This document shows positions 45,658-56,127 of a DNA stretch of 64,000 nt, piece after piece. The position numbers and the translations under genes were made by a program. The notes beneath the pieces were generated by a model. That model had not been told where the DNA came from, did not search any database, and saw only the letters and a program-made list of their open reading frames with translations. This DNA is from Cladophialophora immunda (taxonomy: Eukaryota > Ascomycota > Eurotiomycetes > Chaetothyriales > Herpotrichiellaceae): contig NW_015622546.1 in assembly GCF_000835495.1 (NCBI RefSeq), forward strand, positions 3,156,955-3,220,954, read 5' to 3'. Positions within the stretch are counted from its first letter, which is position 1. The number at the start of each line of letters is the position of its first letter.

Positions 45658-46473
45658 GCTTTGGAGAAGTCTGAGTTGATCAGAAAAAGTGAATGACCAA
45701 TGATACCCCGACATCGATATGCAGTTATGATTATCTGCCATTATGTCTAGCGAGATACCCTTTGATGCTACAACGAAAAAGTCAAGAAGAGAAGGAGGAG
45801 GGCGCTGACAGTTTTGGATTTACCGCTTGTTATGGAACCCAAGCAATGAGTTGCACTTACGTTGTTTGCCTGAGGTCGGGCTTACCAAAAGACGATTTCC
45901 TTTACTTCCATGTCTGACAGACGCTCGTTAGGTCTCTGGTTTTCCAAGATACCCTACACGATTCACATGCGTGGGTGGTGGTTGCAAATTGTCCTGATTG
46001 AAGTCATGCAGACAAATTGCCGCTGCCGCTTGGAGTGGTGAAGTCGAAAAAAAAAAGAGATATACCCCAGAAAGCTATCTAGAGTAAAATGCATATCCAC
46101 ATGAACGGAGGCTTGTGATTGATGATAGATGTATGTATGTTACATTTGCACGAGCGAGACTGGGTCGTCGAGGCAGCCCCTTACATTAGTACTTGCAGGA
46201 GTATTTCTAGGGCCAGTCACGTGAACGCAATCAAGGCGGCGAGGCGGCTCCCCAACTGTTTCCGTGCGGCGCGACCCTTGCGGGCTTCCAAGTCGCGTCA
46301 AACCACTTTTGCTCACGCTTCCCAGTTTGTGTTGCAGGCAAACATTGACGTTGTTGTTGCATCCTCTATTCCCCCTCAACCGGCTCAAACTGGTGGACAT
46401 CATCGTTTTCATGTCTCTCGTCGGCATTGGCTCCCTGTCATGCAACTCTCCGGCGATCAACTAGCTGCCAAAA
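45658..46473. other. Dynactin-gene promoter region
   Basis: These 0.8 kb contain the KH-gene 3' flank and the dynactin promoter. A TCACGTGA palindrome sits at 46217-46224, 250 bp before the start codon. No gene is seen. Confidence 0.5.
46217..46224. promoter_or_regulatory. TCACGTGA E-box palindrome
   Basis: A perfect 8-bp palindrome with CACGTG core lies upstream of the dynactin p150 gene. It fits a Cbf1-like bHLH site, but binding is unproven. Confidence 0.45.
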
Positions 46474-49400
46474 ATGGCAGATCTCAATGTCAAGGTTGGG
46501 CAAAGAGTAGAGACTCAGGACGGCAAGCAAGGCACCGTTCGTTACATTGGGCACATACATGTTGCCTCGGGAGAATGGCTGGGTCTCGAACTGGCCGATG
46601 ACACAGGCAAGAATGATGGTTCCGTCAAAGGGGAGCGATACTTCAACTGCGCTCCGGGCCATGGCATCTTCGTCCGCAAGGAGTCGGCTGTGAGAATACT
46701 CAGTCAACCAGGTCCCGGTGCAAAGCCCAACGGAACATCGGCTTCCAATGGACCCGCACCAAAGCCGAGACCCTCCAGCATAGTTGCTGCAGACGTTGCT
46801 AGAAAGAGACAGAGTCTGATGAGCGCCGGTTCCAGTACGACTACAGGTTCAAGGTCTATGAGGATATCTGTGAGCCAACCCCCAAATGCTTGCGTTTTCC
46901 GGCTAACTTATTGTTGCCAGTCTCCAATCAAGTCCCCTACGAAGCCTGCCCCGTCTTCCGCTAGTTCATCCACCTCTACTCCGAGAACAGGTACTCCAGC
47001 GACCACTGCACGAACCTCTGATTCGAGTACAAAATCGAGGCTCAGTTTGGCTGGGAAATCTACAATGCCCCCACCCGCTTCAGCACACAGGCCGAGCGCC
47101 TCAGCGAGTAGGCAGTCAATAGGTGGTCCTGTCAAACCCCCGGCGACGAGGCCTTCTTCAATACAACCACGCCCTTCCATGGCCGCTTCCAGGCTGTCTA
47201 TGACCCCCAAAGCTCCACCTCGGGCTGAGAAGAGCGAGCCCCTTGTCGACAGTGTTGATGTGAAACAACCACCCCCGGTCGTGGAAGAACGACCGACCCC
47301 GACCCCTTCCCCAGACGCAGAAGAACCCGAGCCTCAGGAGCCATCAGTTATTGAAGCGAGAGTTTCAGCCACTGCCACTCCACGTTCGCAACCGCCGGCC
47401 GGTCCAAGGAATGGGTTTAGTTCTGCTGCCGAAGACAGATCCCGACAAGCACAGGTCATCAAAGCGTTAGAGACGAAAGTTCGGGCACTCCAGAAGCAAA
47501 GGCAGGAGGATCAAGCTCAAATACAAAACGTGCAAGACCTTCAAAACCAAGCGACCCGCTACGAAGGAATCATCCAAACTTTGCAGAAAAAACTCAAGAC
47601 CAACCAACAAGAGATTCAAGAACTGAAAGCCAAGTATGAGGACGCAGAATCTCGTGCTACTCAGGTACCAGACCGTAGTGCCGAACACGACTCAGAACTA
47701 GAGCTCGCGACACTTGACAAAGAGATGGCTGAAGAGCGTGCCGACATGTTTGAGAGTGAACTGGAGGCCCTGAAGCTCAAGCATGAGGAGTTGGAGCTGG
47801 AAGCTGAAATTCTGAGAGAAGAGAACCGGGAGTTGGCGTCAATCATGAGTCCTGAAGAGAAGGCAAGCGCCGGCTGGCTTCAGATGGAACGTGAGACGGA
47901 GAGGTTGCGTCAGGCACTAGTCATGCTCAGGGACGTGACGCAGCAGAACGAGGGTGATTTGAAGAACGAGATCAAGGAGCTCCATGAAACCATTGATGAG
48001 CTCGAGCATACAGCTTCGAAGTATGAGGAGGTTGCAGCGAAGCTCAGCAGGTCGGAGGAGACCAATCAGCACCTCAGAGAACAGCTAGAGGCTGCGGAGG
48101 CGAACGATGAAATCTTGGATACTCTGGGCCAAGAGCGTGACCAGAACCGAAACATGATTGAGCAGTTGAAGAGGCAGGTGCAGGATCTCGAGGAACACAT
48201 CCAAGTCGCAGATGAGCTCGAGGCATTCCATGTCGAAGAGGAAAAGCGGCTACATTACCAATTGGACGAAAGCGAGGCGATGCTGCACGACAGACATCGA
48301 CATGCTGCCGAGCAGGAAAAGACGATTGAAGACCTCGAATACACACTGACCAAATTCCGTGATGTCGTGCAGGGCCTCCAGGGGGACATTGACGAACTCC
48401 GACGCTCACGCGAGATTAGCGAACTCGAGGCGAGTGAGATGAGTAGCAAGTCCCGAGCGATGATGGATCTCAACCTGAAGTTACAGAACTCGGCGGCCAA
48501 AACTCAACTGAAGGCCATCGACCTCGAGCTTGGGAAGATGCGCGCTGAGCAGGCTAGTTTACATCTCGAAATCGTGCAGCACTTCGTTCCAGATACATTT
48601 GATGTCGACAAGAAACCTATCCTGGCTCTTTTATGTTTCAAAAGAATCCGGTCGAAGGCACAACTGTGCAAAGTCATACTGGCGGAGCGAATGCGCGACA
48701 GAGCTGAGTTGCATGAGAGTCCTATGGCAGTATTTGCTGTCATGGAAAGGATGAATTTCATTGCGAATCTCTGTGGACGATTTGTGGAACACCTATCTAC
48801 ATGCTCAACGGACGAGTTCATGAGATATGCTGGTGCCCCGTTCGAGCTGGAGCCTGTGGAACAGGCAATGACCAGCTGGGTGGAGGCCTTGCGCCGCGAT
48901 GAACTCGGCCATGAAGGATCCGATTATCTCCAACGCATGGCTGACATTCTAGTCGATATGTCTGAGAAGTTTATTCCGGATACTCGCGAAACTAAAGCCA
49001 TGGAGATGAACTCATCCATCTCGATGGTTGAGAACTACGCAGATAACATTGCCAGCCAAGCACAGATTTTGGGCAAAGCAGTACTAGCCAAGTTAGGAAC
49101 ACCGAAAGACGACGACGAAGACTCGATACTCTTCGAAAAGAAAATGGATCAGCTTGGTATCAAGGCCCGAACGATCAAATATGTTGCTGGCAAGGTGATA
49201 CATGCAGTGAGCGATCTCTCGGCACGCTCAATGTGCCTGGGCGAGGCCATGTGGAATAAATTCACCGAAGCTGAATTGTGCGCCGAAGCACTGTCGCACT
49301 TGACTCAAAGAATCGGAGAGTCGGTTTTCGAGGAGCTTAACAAGATGGAGATGGATGAAGCACTTTCATATTCAAGGATTGTCGAGCTTATGACCGCGGT

Positions 49401-50532
49401 CGCATCTGGCGAGCAACAACGGAGTGAGCCACAAGGACCTACTTCAGATGACGTCTTCGAGATATTGTTGAAGCAATTGCAGGTCCTGCAAGGAAAGATT
49501 GACGACCTGAATGCGAAGTCGGGCGATATAAGTTGCGCCATCGAGTTCGAGAAATTTCCCGCGCCATGGACTGCTCGTGCCCGTGAAGTCAAGGCACAAA
49601 AGGCTCTGTCGCAAGATCTGCAGGACGAAATGTCTCGGTTGAAGCTGAAAATCCAAGAACAGACCATCAGGATCAGCGAAAAGGACAAAGAACTCGAGGA
49701 ACAACAAGTCAAGGTCGAACTACTGGAATCGAGAGCCAAGGACACAAAGGCTAAGGATGACGGCGTGAAAGAGATGAAAGAAGAAATCACCAGGCTTCGC
49801 GCAGAGAATTTGGCGGCTGTTGAAAACGTCCAGCGGCTCGAGACAGAATACCAGGCCCTCCTCGAGTCTCAAGAGAGTCAAAAGATGGAACTGGAGGCAA
49901 TCAAACACAAGAGAATGGCAGACGGACAAGGTCTACCACTTGGGCCTGCGGATGAATCGGCGTCGTTGCGCCTTAAGGCTGAGGTAGATCAGCTCAAGCT
50001 GGAGATCATCGGTCTGCAGGCAGCGGTACGCTTCCTGAAGTCCGAGAATCGGCAACTTAGGGTACCCGTTGGCGATATTGCGCAAAGAGCTGTCGAACAT
50101 GAATGGCTTGGTCTCAACCATCTCAAGGCAACATCGACCAGAGACGCCAACACTCAACAATTGCGGACTGGATCGAAGGAAGTGTTTGCAAGTTTGATGG
50201 ACATGGCAAAGACGGCGAAGCCTGTCAAACTCAAGCGCACAGCTGTTGCTAGTCAAGATGCGACTGCGAAGATGTCGTACTGGCGAGCACAAACAGACAC
50301 CACATTGTATCAAGTGCTCCAGCGGAAAGAGGAGCTGGAGCGATGGAATGAGATGAAGGACGACTTGATTAAGAGAGCGAGGATCGTGGCTCGCTCGAAA
50401 CATGTCCTCAACTCGAAAGCGCCAACGCAGAAATACCACTCAGCTCCCAAGGTTGGCGCCTTCAAGGTGGCTGATATGGAAGATGGCAACCTGGAATTCG
50501 GCATTCGAGTTGATGGAGTCTGTATAGTATGA
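46474..50532 (+). CDS. Dynactin large subunit p150Glued
   Basis: The whole span is one open frame of 1352 codons, but 46870-46920 is a 51-nt GT-AG intron without stop codons. Removing it gives 1335 residues from 46474-46869 plus 46921-50532. The CAP-Gly domain is at residues 1-75 (VGQRVETQDGKQGTVRYIG, then GEWLGLELAD, and the GKNDGS tubulin-binding motif). A Ser/Pro/Thr basic linker (about 80-300) follows. Coiled coil 1 starts near 312, and the conserved dynactin domain spans about 645-930. A second coiled coil (about 1025-1180) and a globular end complete it. In Neurospora this is ro-3. It links cytoplasmic dynein to microtubules and cargo, and is needed for nuclear migration in hyphae. All domains are present and no frame break is visible. 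Confidence 0.95.
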   Translation: MADLNVKVGQRVETQDGKQGTVRYIGHIHVASGEWLGLELADDTGKNDGSVKGERYFNCAPGHGIFVRKESAVRILSQPGPGAKPNGTSASNGPAPKPRPSSIVAADVARKRQSLMSAGSSTTTGSRSMRISVSQPPNACVFRLTYCCQSPIKSPTKPAPSSASSSTSTPRTGTPATTARTSDSSTKSRLSLAGKSTMPPPASAHRPSASASRQSIGGPVKPPATRPSSIQPRPSMAASRLSMTPKAPPRAEKSEPLVDSVDVKQPPPVVEERPTPTPSPDAEEPEPQEPSVIEARVSATATPRSQPPAGPRNGFSSAAEDRSRQAQVIKALETKVRALQKQRQEDQAQIQNVQDLQNQATRYEGIIQTLQKKLKTNQQEIQELKAKYEDAESRATQVPDRSAEHDSELELATLDKEMAEERADMFESELEALKLKHEELELEAEILREENRELASIMSPEEKASAGWLQMERETERLRQALVMLRDVTQQNEGDLKNEIKELHETIDELEHTASKYEEVAAKLSRSEETNQHLREQLEAAEANDEILDTLGQERDQNRNMIEQLKRQVQDLEEHIQVADELEAFHVEEEKRLHYQLDESEAMLHDRHRHAAEQEKTIEDLEYTLTKFRDVVQGLQGDIDELRRSREISELEASEMSSKSRAMMDLNLKLQNSAAKTQLKAIDLELGKMRAEQASLHLEIVQHFVPDTFDVDKKPILALLCFKRIRSKAQLCKVILAERMRDRAELHESPMAVFAVMERMNFIANLCGRFVEHLSTCSTDEFMRYAGAPFELEPVEQAMTSWVEALRRDELGHEGSDYLQRMADILVDMSEKFIPDTRETKAMEMNSSISMVENYADNIASQAQILGKAVLAKLGTPKDDDEDSILFEKKMDQLGIKARTIKYVAGKVIHAVSDLSARSMCLGEAMWNKFTEAELCAEALSHLTQRIGESVFEELNKMEMDEALSYSRIVELMTAVASGEQQRSEPQGPTSDDVFEILLKQLQVLQGKIDDLNAKSGDISCAIEFEKFPAPWTARAREVKAQKALSQDLQDEMSRLKLKIQEQTIRISEKDKELEEQQVKVELLESRAKDTKAKDDGVKEMKEEITRLRAENLAAVENVQRLETEYQALLESQESQKMELEAIKHKRMADGQGLPLGPADESASLRLKAEVDQLKLEIIGLQAAVRFLKSENRQLRVPVGDIAQRAVEHEWLGLNHLKATSTRDANTQQLRTGSKEVFASLMDMAKTAKPVKLKRTAVASQDATAKMSYWRAQTDTTLYQVLQRKEELERWNEMKDDLIKRARIVARSKHVLNSKAPTQKYHSAPKVGAFKVADMEDGNLEFGIRVDGVCIV

Positions 50533-52156
50533 CAAGGAAGTCTGTTCTAGTGACTGGGGGTATCCAGGAGCATGTAGCCCCTTTGTGAATGTAATTTACG
50601 AGACTGCTGCTAGTCTCTCGAGGATATCATTAAGTCGATACGCCGTACGGTGCGGTATACGCGCGCCCATCAAAGGCTCTTCTTCAAGACCGTCTGCGAC
50701 TCCGAAAATGGCAATGGTCACGAGCGAGGCTGAGATTTGAGGGCCAGCGCCTTTTCTGGAATCGGAGGGCGAGACGCGCAACGTCCGGCTCCAAGGACCG
50801 ATAGAGCCTGATCAGGCACCAAGTTACCAAGACGAGGCTAAGCAACGTCTATGACGACGATCTTCGAGGACCCCATAACGGGAAGGCAATACGGAAACAA
50901 TGCGGCTTGATTTGATTTACGGCCTTTAGTAACAGGGGATGGCGACAAGTACAGACCGGTTGTTCTGAGGCTGGGGCTTATGGCGACGGCAGGGTGAGCG
51001 AATATGTACTCCGTACTCCATGCTCGGCACCTGGGCAGTCTGCGCGAGTCTCTGATTACGACAGAATTACTTCGTATGGTTGCGGTTCCTGTCGCTCAGC
51101 AGTGGCGCCGCGAAGTCGCCGACTGCGATAGATTCGACCCCGGTGTTTCTATAGCCGCGATGGCCCCTTGTTCGGCTGGTTCTCGACGTTCGTCATATCC
51201 TGGCAGATTGTCGTCGGGTCGTGTGGGCGTAGCTCGTTAGCGTACTGGGAGGAATAACACGCGGATCGACGGAACCGTGAAGCGCCCTGCTTTTGTCCAC
51301 CAACTTGTTCTAGAAAGTCATTCGTGTATTCCTCCTTTTAATTCCCCGCTCTTGCTCTTGTTTTCATGTTACCACGCCTTGGCACTCGAGGGATGTCTTT
51401 GTTGCTGTTTGCGGAAAGGTCTCTCGACGGTGATGGGTTTGTTCCGAAAAGCTTAGGGCCCCTGCTGGAAGGATCGAATGGATGAGATGAGAGGTCGATC
51501 GCGGAGTCAGGAAAGTCAAGGGAAAAGGCCAAGTGTGGCTGTGTAAGTTAGTGCCGTGATGCTGAGTGATGTGATGGGTTGAAGGCCAGTTGCGGGTGGG
51601 GAGCAGCTTTCTTGTCCTTCGCTTCACAAACGTATCGCACTTCCTTCTCTCACCACGCACCCGCTGCAACTATTCGATTTCCATCCCGGAGACCAGTTCT
51701 TGTCCATCTGCCTCTCCCCTCCCCGCCACACCACACCACACCGCGCCTGCCCATCCCGACCGAGCAGCAAAATCTCTCGTCCGCAGCGCCTCGCCCTCGC
51801 CAAGTCCACTTGGCGGGTACATCAGAAGGAGACAAGAAGCATCAAAGCTTCCTGCGTCGCTTTGCCCAAGAGGGTCCTCATCCTGGCTCGGGAGTAGGGC
51901 AAAGCTCTTTCTCCTTTGTTTGCCCAGCTTCAAACACGTTGTTGCTCAACTGGGTTTTTCTCTCTGCTCGGCTCTGTCTTGGTGGTAGATATTCCTGCCC
52001 CCCCAAGATATCGAATGGGTACGTGCATGTGCTATATTACACCAACTCCCTTCCCGTCGCAGCACATACCTTTCCCTGTCTGGTATTTCCTCCTGTTGCT
52101 TTGGTCGCATTCACTTTCCCCGTGCAGTATTGGCTGACTTGAATCTGGCGCCTGCT
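50533..52156. other. Intergenic and long leader of the Ca2+/H+ exchanger gene
   Basis: These 1.6 kb contain no gene I can support. From about 51620 the plus strand becomes CT-rich, typical of a leader. A possible tiny coding first exon at 52015-52018 (ATG G) followed by an intron 52019-52127 would extend the exchanger by ten residues. Confidence 0.45.
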
Positions 52157-53597
52157 ATGGCGTCGCTGCGGAAGACATCTCTAGCTGCTAGCAATCTCCG
52201 CAAACACTTTGCTCAAACTGCGCACCCTTCCCGCGACGATATCCATATCATGCCTGAAGACGGCGGCATCAACGGCCGCGCAGACCCAAACGAAAGAACC
52301 GGGTTGCTCTCCCGAATTACCACCACCGACTCGGGGACGCCCTTTCACAAGCATGAAAATGTCTGGATCAAATACCCTTTCCTCGTGCTACACTTGACCT
52401 GGGAGATTCTCAAGACCAACTACGTCAATGTCTTCTTGGTGTTTGTACCTGTGGGCATCCTGGCGGGAGTGTTGGACTGGTCACCTGTGCTTCAGTTCGT
52501 TTTCAATTTCATTGCCATCATCCCATTGGCGTCTCTCCTCGCTTTTGCCACGGAAGAGCTTGCCGTTCCTTTGGGCCAGACAATCGGAGGGCTTCTAAAT
52601 GCGACATTCGGAAACGCCGTCGAGCTGATCGTAAGCATATACGGCAAGACCCCAAATTTGGACCAGGTGCTGACGCTGGAAATAGGTGAGCATCATCGCT
52701 CTCCAAAAGAACGAGATCCGCATTGTCCAAGCTAGCATGCTGGGCAGCATCTTGTCCAATATCCTTCTCGTCCTGGGGTGCTGCTTTTTCGCCGGCGGCC
52801 TCAGATATCCCGAACAGAGCTTCAACTCCACCGTGGCATCGACAATGTCGTCGCTCATGACGGTCGCCACCTCGTCATTGATCATTCCCGCCACCTTGTA
52901 CGCTGTCATGTCCAACAACAAGGCACAAGATGATAATATCATGATTCTGTCTCGCGGGACGTCCATCATTCTACTGCTCATCTACGTGGCATATCTGTAC
53001 TTCCAACTCAAATCGCATGCGAACCTGTTTGATGACTCTGAAGCGCAAGGGCAGGAGGGCGAGGAAGCTCAGCTTTTGGGGCCTTGGGCCGCCGGCCTTG
53101 TCTTGGTGGTCATCACCCTCCTTGTCGCTGTCTGCGCCGAATATCTCGTCGGCAGCATCGACTCCATTGTGGAAGAAGCTCACATTAGCAAAACCTTCAT
53201 CGGCCTGATCTTGATCCCCATTGTCGGGAACGCCGCCGAGCACGTCACGGCCGTGATAGTTGCGTGGAAGAACAAGATGGACTTGGCCATTGGAGTCGCC
53301 ATTGGATCCAGTCTACAAATTGCCATCTTTGTCACACCTTTCCTGGTGATATTGGGTTGGATTATGAATAAACCCATGACGCTGCACTTCGAGACGTTTG
53401 AGACAGTCAGCTTCTTTTTGGCCTCATTGGTCGTGGTGCTCTTGATTCAGGACGGAAAGTCCAACTATCTTGAGGGATTGCTCTGCCTGGGCATGTATTT
53501 CATCATCGCATTGGCGTTTTACGTCCTTCCGGACGACGCCGGCTCCGGCTTGAACTTGGGGAAACTCTTTGGCGGCAGCGGCAGCGGCAGCGGGTGA
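52157..53597 (+). CDS. VCX1: Vacuolar Ca2+/H+ antiporter (CAX family, Vcx1-like)
   Basis: Two exons, 52157-52630 and 52686-53597, give 461 residues. I use the ATG at 52157 ([12 protein letters not shown]...); the frame is open a little further upstream but only from a TTG. About eleven transmembrane segments are visible. The two CaCA family repeats are present: [14 protein letters not shown] before the intron, which continues to [21 protein letters not shown], and [20 protein letters not shown] followed by [18 protein letters not shown]. The conserved acidic residues (Glu in GNAVE and GNAAE) are intact. An acidic loop ([14 protein letters not shown]) separates the halves, as is usual. The protein should export cytosolic Ca2+ into the vacuole in exchange for protons. 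The end is a Gly/Ser tail. Confidence 0.93.
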
Positions 53598-54218
53598 AAA
53601 CTTTCAACAGCAGGGTTCTCACAGAGGTCCGGGATATGAAGAGGAGGGTATTTCAAAGCATCCTGCTCAATTTCTTTTCTTTCTTGTATTTTCATTTGTG
53701 GAAGGCTTTTCTATGGCATGCCGCCAACGGTTGTAGCTCTGGGGCGAACAGAGCAACGGCAGAAGGGCGACGAGGAACAGTCGTCAAATTTCGTGTCTCT
53801 TCGGGTTTGCACCTGCAAGGATTCAATCTAAACAGCAGGGATTGATCACATGGCGTTGGGACGGAATGGAAACAAATCATGGTCCTGTTGACTTGGAGGT
53901 TCACTCGATACCCCGGTTTTCCACAAAATTATACTCGGTTCGGCTTTGGGGAGGGCCTAGGGTTTCAGCGTCTCATATGTATATGGCTTACTCTGAAAAC
54001 ACCACAGATTGAACAATAAAGACTTGAAACCTGCGATTTGTACATATTCCTCTGTCCACCCATATTTTTTTGAAGCGGCAACAATCGCCTGCCAGAAGGG
54101 GAAGCGGCTCTTGGCCGCGGACGGAGCTGCACCTCCGCTTCAAAGGCCATTGACGAGAACTGCCTCTCCAAAACCTTGAATCACTCTCTATACCTGCGCA
54201 CTTCACGCAACGGCAGTA
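53598..54218. other. Intergenic between VCX1 and MRPS7
   Basis: These 0.6 kb include the 3' flank of the exchanger and the promoter of the ribosomal protein gene. Nothing else is recognised. Confidence 0.5.
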
Positions 54219-55480
54219 ATGGCGCCTCGACTATCCCTCTTCACAGTACGCTCAGTGCCCTTCAGGACGAAGCCTACGGTTCCGCAGAAAAGATTTGCCC
54301 CTGCTCCTAGTCTACTGCAGCGGCGTGCAGCAAGCGATGATGCAGCGTCCAAAAACCAGTCTCCCAAAAAGACGCCCCTTCACCCTCAGGCAGAGGGCCC
54401 CACCATGGACCAGTTGCCTCATGTGACAGAAGAAGCAGCTGCAATTGACAAATCGATGGGGAACACGCCTCCAGATGTGGAACAGGGAACGCCGGTGCAG
54501 GAGGTAGGTGCCGACGTTCGATGAACTGCTCGAATTGTAGTGCAGTTCAGTTGCAGTCTAGAGATACGGCGGCTGACATGTCTTTGTGACGGAATCTGTG
54601 CAGATATTCAAGCGCGATAAAGATGCCCAAGACAAAGCGCCTCAAGTCATGAAACAGGACTTGAACCCGGATTCTAGCAGCAACAACGAGTCCCCCTCCG
54701 GAAGCCGTTCCTTTTCGACCGCTGCCAGGAGGAATGCCGCAGAGATGGAGGTGGCACCAAACTTGGGAGGATCGGTAGATCACTTGGTTCAGTTTCAGGA
54801 TACAAGAGTTGTCGGCCTGGAATACCCGGACGCGGGCTTCGGGCACAAGTTTGGGTTACCGGATCTGAAGCCGCTGGGCAAAGCGGTAAATCTCAAGCGA
54901 AGATATGATCCTGTGGTGGAGCAGGTGACACGAAGTCTCATGAGGGATGGCAAACTGAGTCGTGCGCAGAAGGTAAAATCCACTTCGTTGCCATTATACC
55001 TGGTGCAATATGTGCTAAAAGTGTTGCGCACAGAATATGCAGTTCATCCTCGATGCCCTGCGAACCTCATCCGCACCCCCCTCCAACAAGGATCTCATTA
55101 GTCCTTTACCCATGCAGTCACTTCCCTTGTCACCAGTCGCCTATCTCACCGCCATCATCGACTCTGTTGCCCCTCTTGTCAAGATCCGCCAACAAAGAGG
55201 TCTGCTGGGTGGTGGTGCTTCCATGCCCATTCCCGTCCCTCTACGCCTTCGTCAGCGGAGAAGGACAGCCATCCAATGGATATTAACTTCCGCGGAGGGG
55301 AGAAGAGAAGATAAACTGGCGGAACGTGTCGCGAAGGAGCTATTGGGGGTCGCTGAGGGTAGGAGCTCTGCGTGGGAGAAGCGAGCAAGGGTTCACAAGA
55401 TGGCAATCAGTGCAAGAGCCAATGTTAAGATTGCGGCGAACGGGAGGAGGATCAGGACCAAGAGTATCAGAGGGAAGTGA
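54219..55480 (+). CDS. RSM7: Mitochondrial small-subunit ribosomal protein S7 (uS7m)
   Basis: Three exons, 54219-54503, 54604-54972 and 55034-55480, give 366 residues. The start is a mitochondrial targeting sequence, basic and Ser-rich without acids for about 35 residues (MAPRLSLFTVRSVPFRTK). A fungal-type, low-complexity linker follows to about residue 165. The uS7 core begins near 190 with VVEQVTRSLMRDGKLSRAQKNM, where the third exon joins in phase. It continues with AYLTAIIDSVAPLVKIRQQR and the family end WILTSAEGRREDKLAERVAKELL. The last part is very basic, for 16S-type rRNA binding. The protein nucleates the 3' domain of the mitoribosomal small subunit. A structured-looking inverted-repeat element lies 170 bp after its stop codon. 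Confidence 0.93.
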
Positions 55481-56127
55481 TTGTGCCCTGGTCTAAGTCT
55501 TGTGATGAACCCTCAGAAGAGCAAAAAGAGCAAAAACTTAACACGAAGCAGCTCATCTGGTTCGTGATAAGCGAAACTCGCCCTTACGGGTTGGTTTTTC
55601 TCGGCCGGTTTTACTACGGGTAATATATAAGTTGAGTCGGAGGAGGTTCGAGGGTTCAAATCGAGGTCCTGCTGCCTGCTAGCCCGTTATTGCTAGTTTG
55701 ACCTGGCAGGACCCAGACTGGGTGTCGTCAGATACGAACTCGATTTCGCCCTAGTCGGGGTAGGGGGTCTTTGTGTGACAGAAATTGGGGGAAGAAACAT
55801 GATAAAGGTGGAATTTCTGTGTGCATGTGTGTGGGTGGGTTTGTTGTACCGCACCCGGTACGTGGTGGTGGGCACAAGGCTGGCGATGGCGAGGCTGAGA
55901 TGTGTATACAAACCGCGGGTCGGAAGAGACGAGACCGCTTCTCACGGGCGCGGCGTTGGCTCCATCATGTACAGTACAAAACTGGACCAAAAAGTTCGGG
56001 AATGGAATCCTGAGTTGCTCTTAACCTCAATTCAAGCTGGCGATTGAAACAGCACGGTTGACAGCGCCCTGTCAAAGAGCCCCAGTGAGATGCAGTATTT
56101 TCCCCCAATGGGCTGTCATGGTCGATT
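55481..56127. other. 3'-3' spacer between MRPS7 and the S9 peptidase
   Basis: These 0.65 kb are the shared downstream flank of two convergent genes. Apart from the nested inverted repeats at 55651-55752 (separate entry), I see no gene or motif. Confidence 0.5.
55651..55752. other. Nested inverted-repeat element, possible structured RNA
   Basis: The outer stem is AAATCGAG (55658-55665) with CTCGATTT (55739-55746), and AGGG (55651-55654) can add to CCCT (55749-55752). Inside lies GTCCTGC (55666-55672) with GCAGGAC (55706-55712), and within that CTAGC (55679-55683) with GCTAG (55692-55696). A third small hairpin is TCGT-CAGAT-ACGA (55725-55737). An overlapping palindrome ACCCAG-A-CTGGGT is at 55711-55723. 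The layout would form a three-way junction on either strand. I could not fit it to a tRNA. Confidence 0.4.

Noticed and set aside
55640..55760. tRNA gene suggested by the B-box-like string GGTTCAAATC
   Set aside because: The bases next to the loop do not pair as a T-arm, there is no A box at the right distance upstream, and no acceptor stem closes around it. The nested-stem description fits better.
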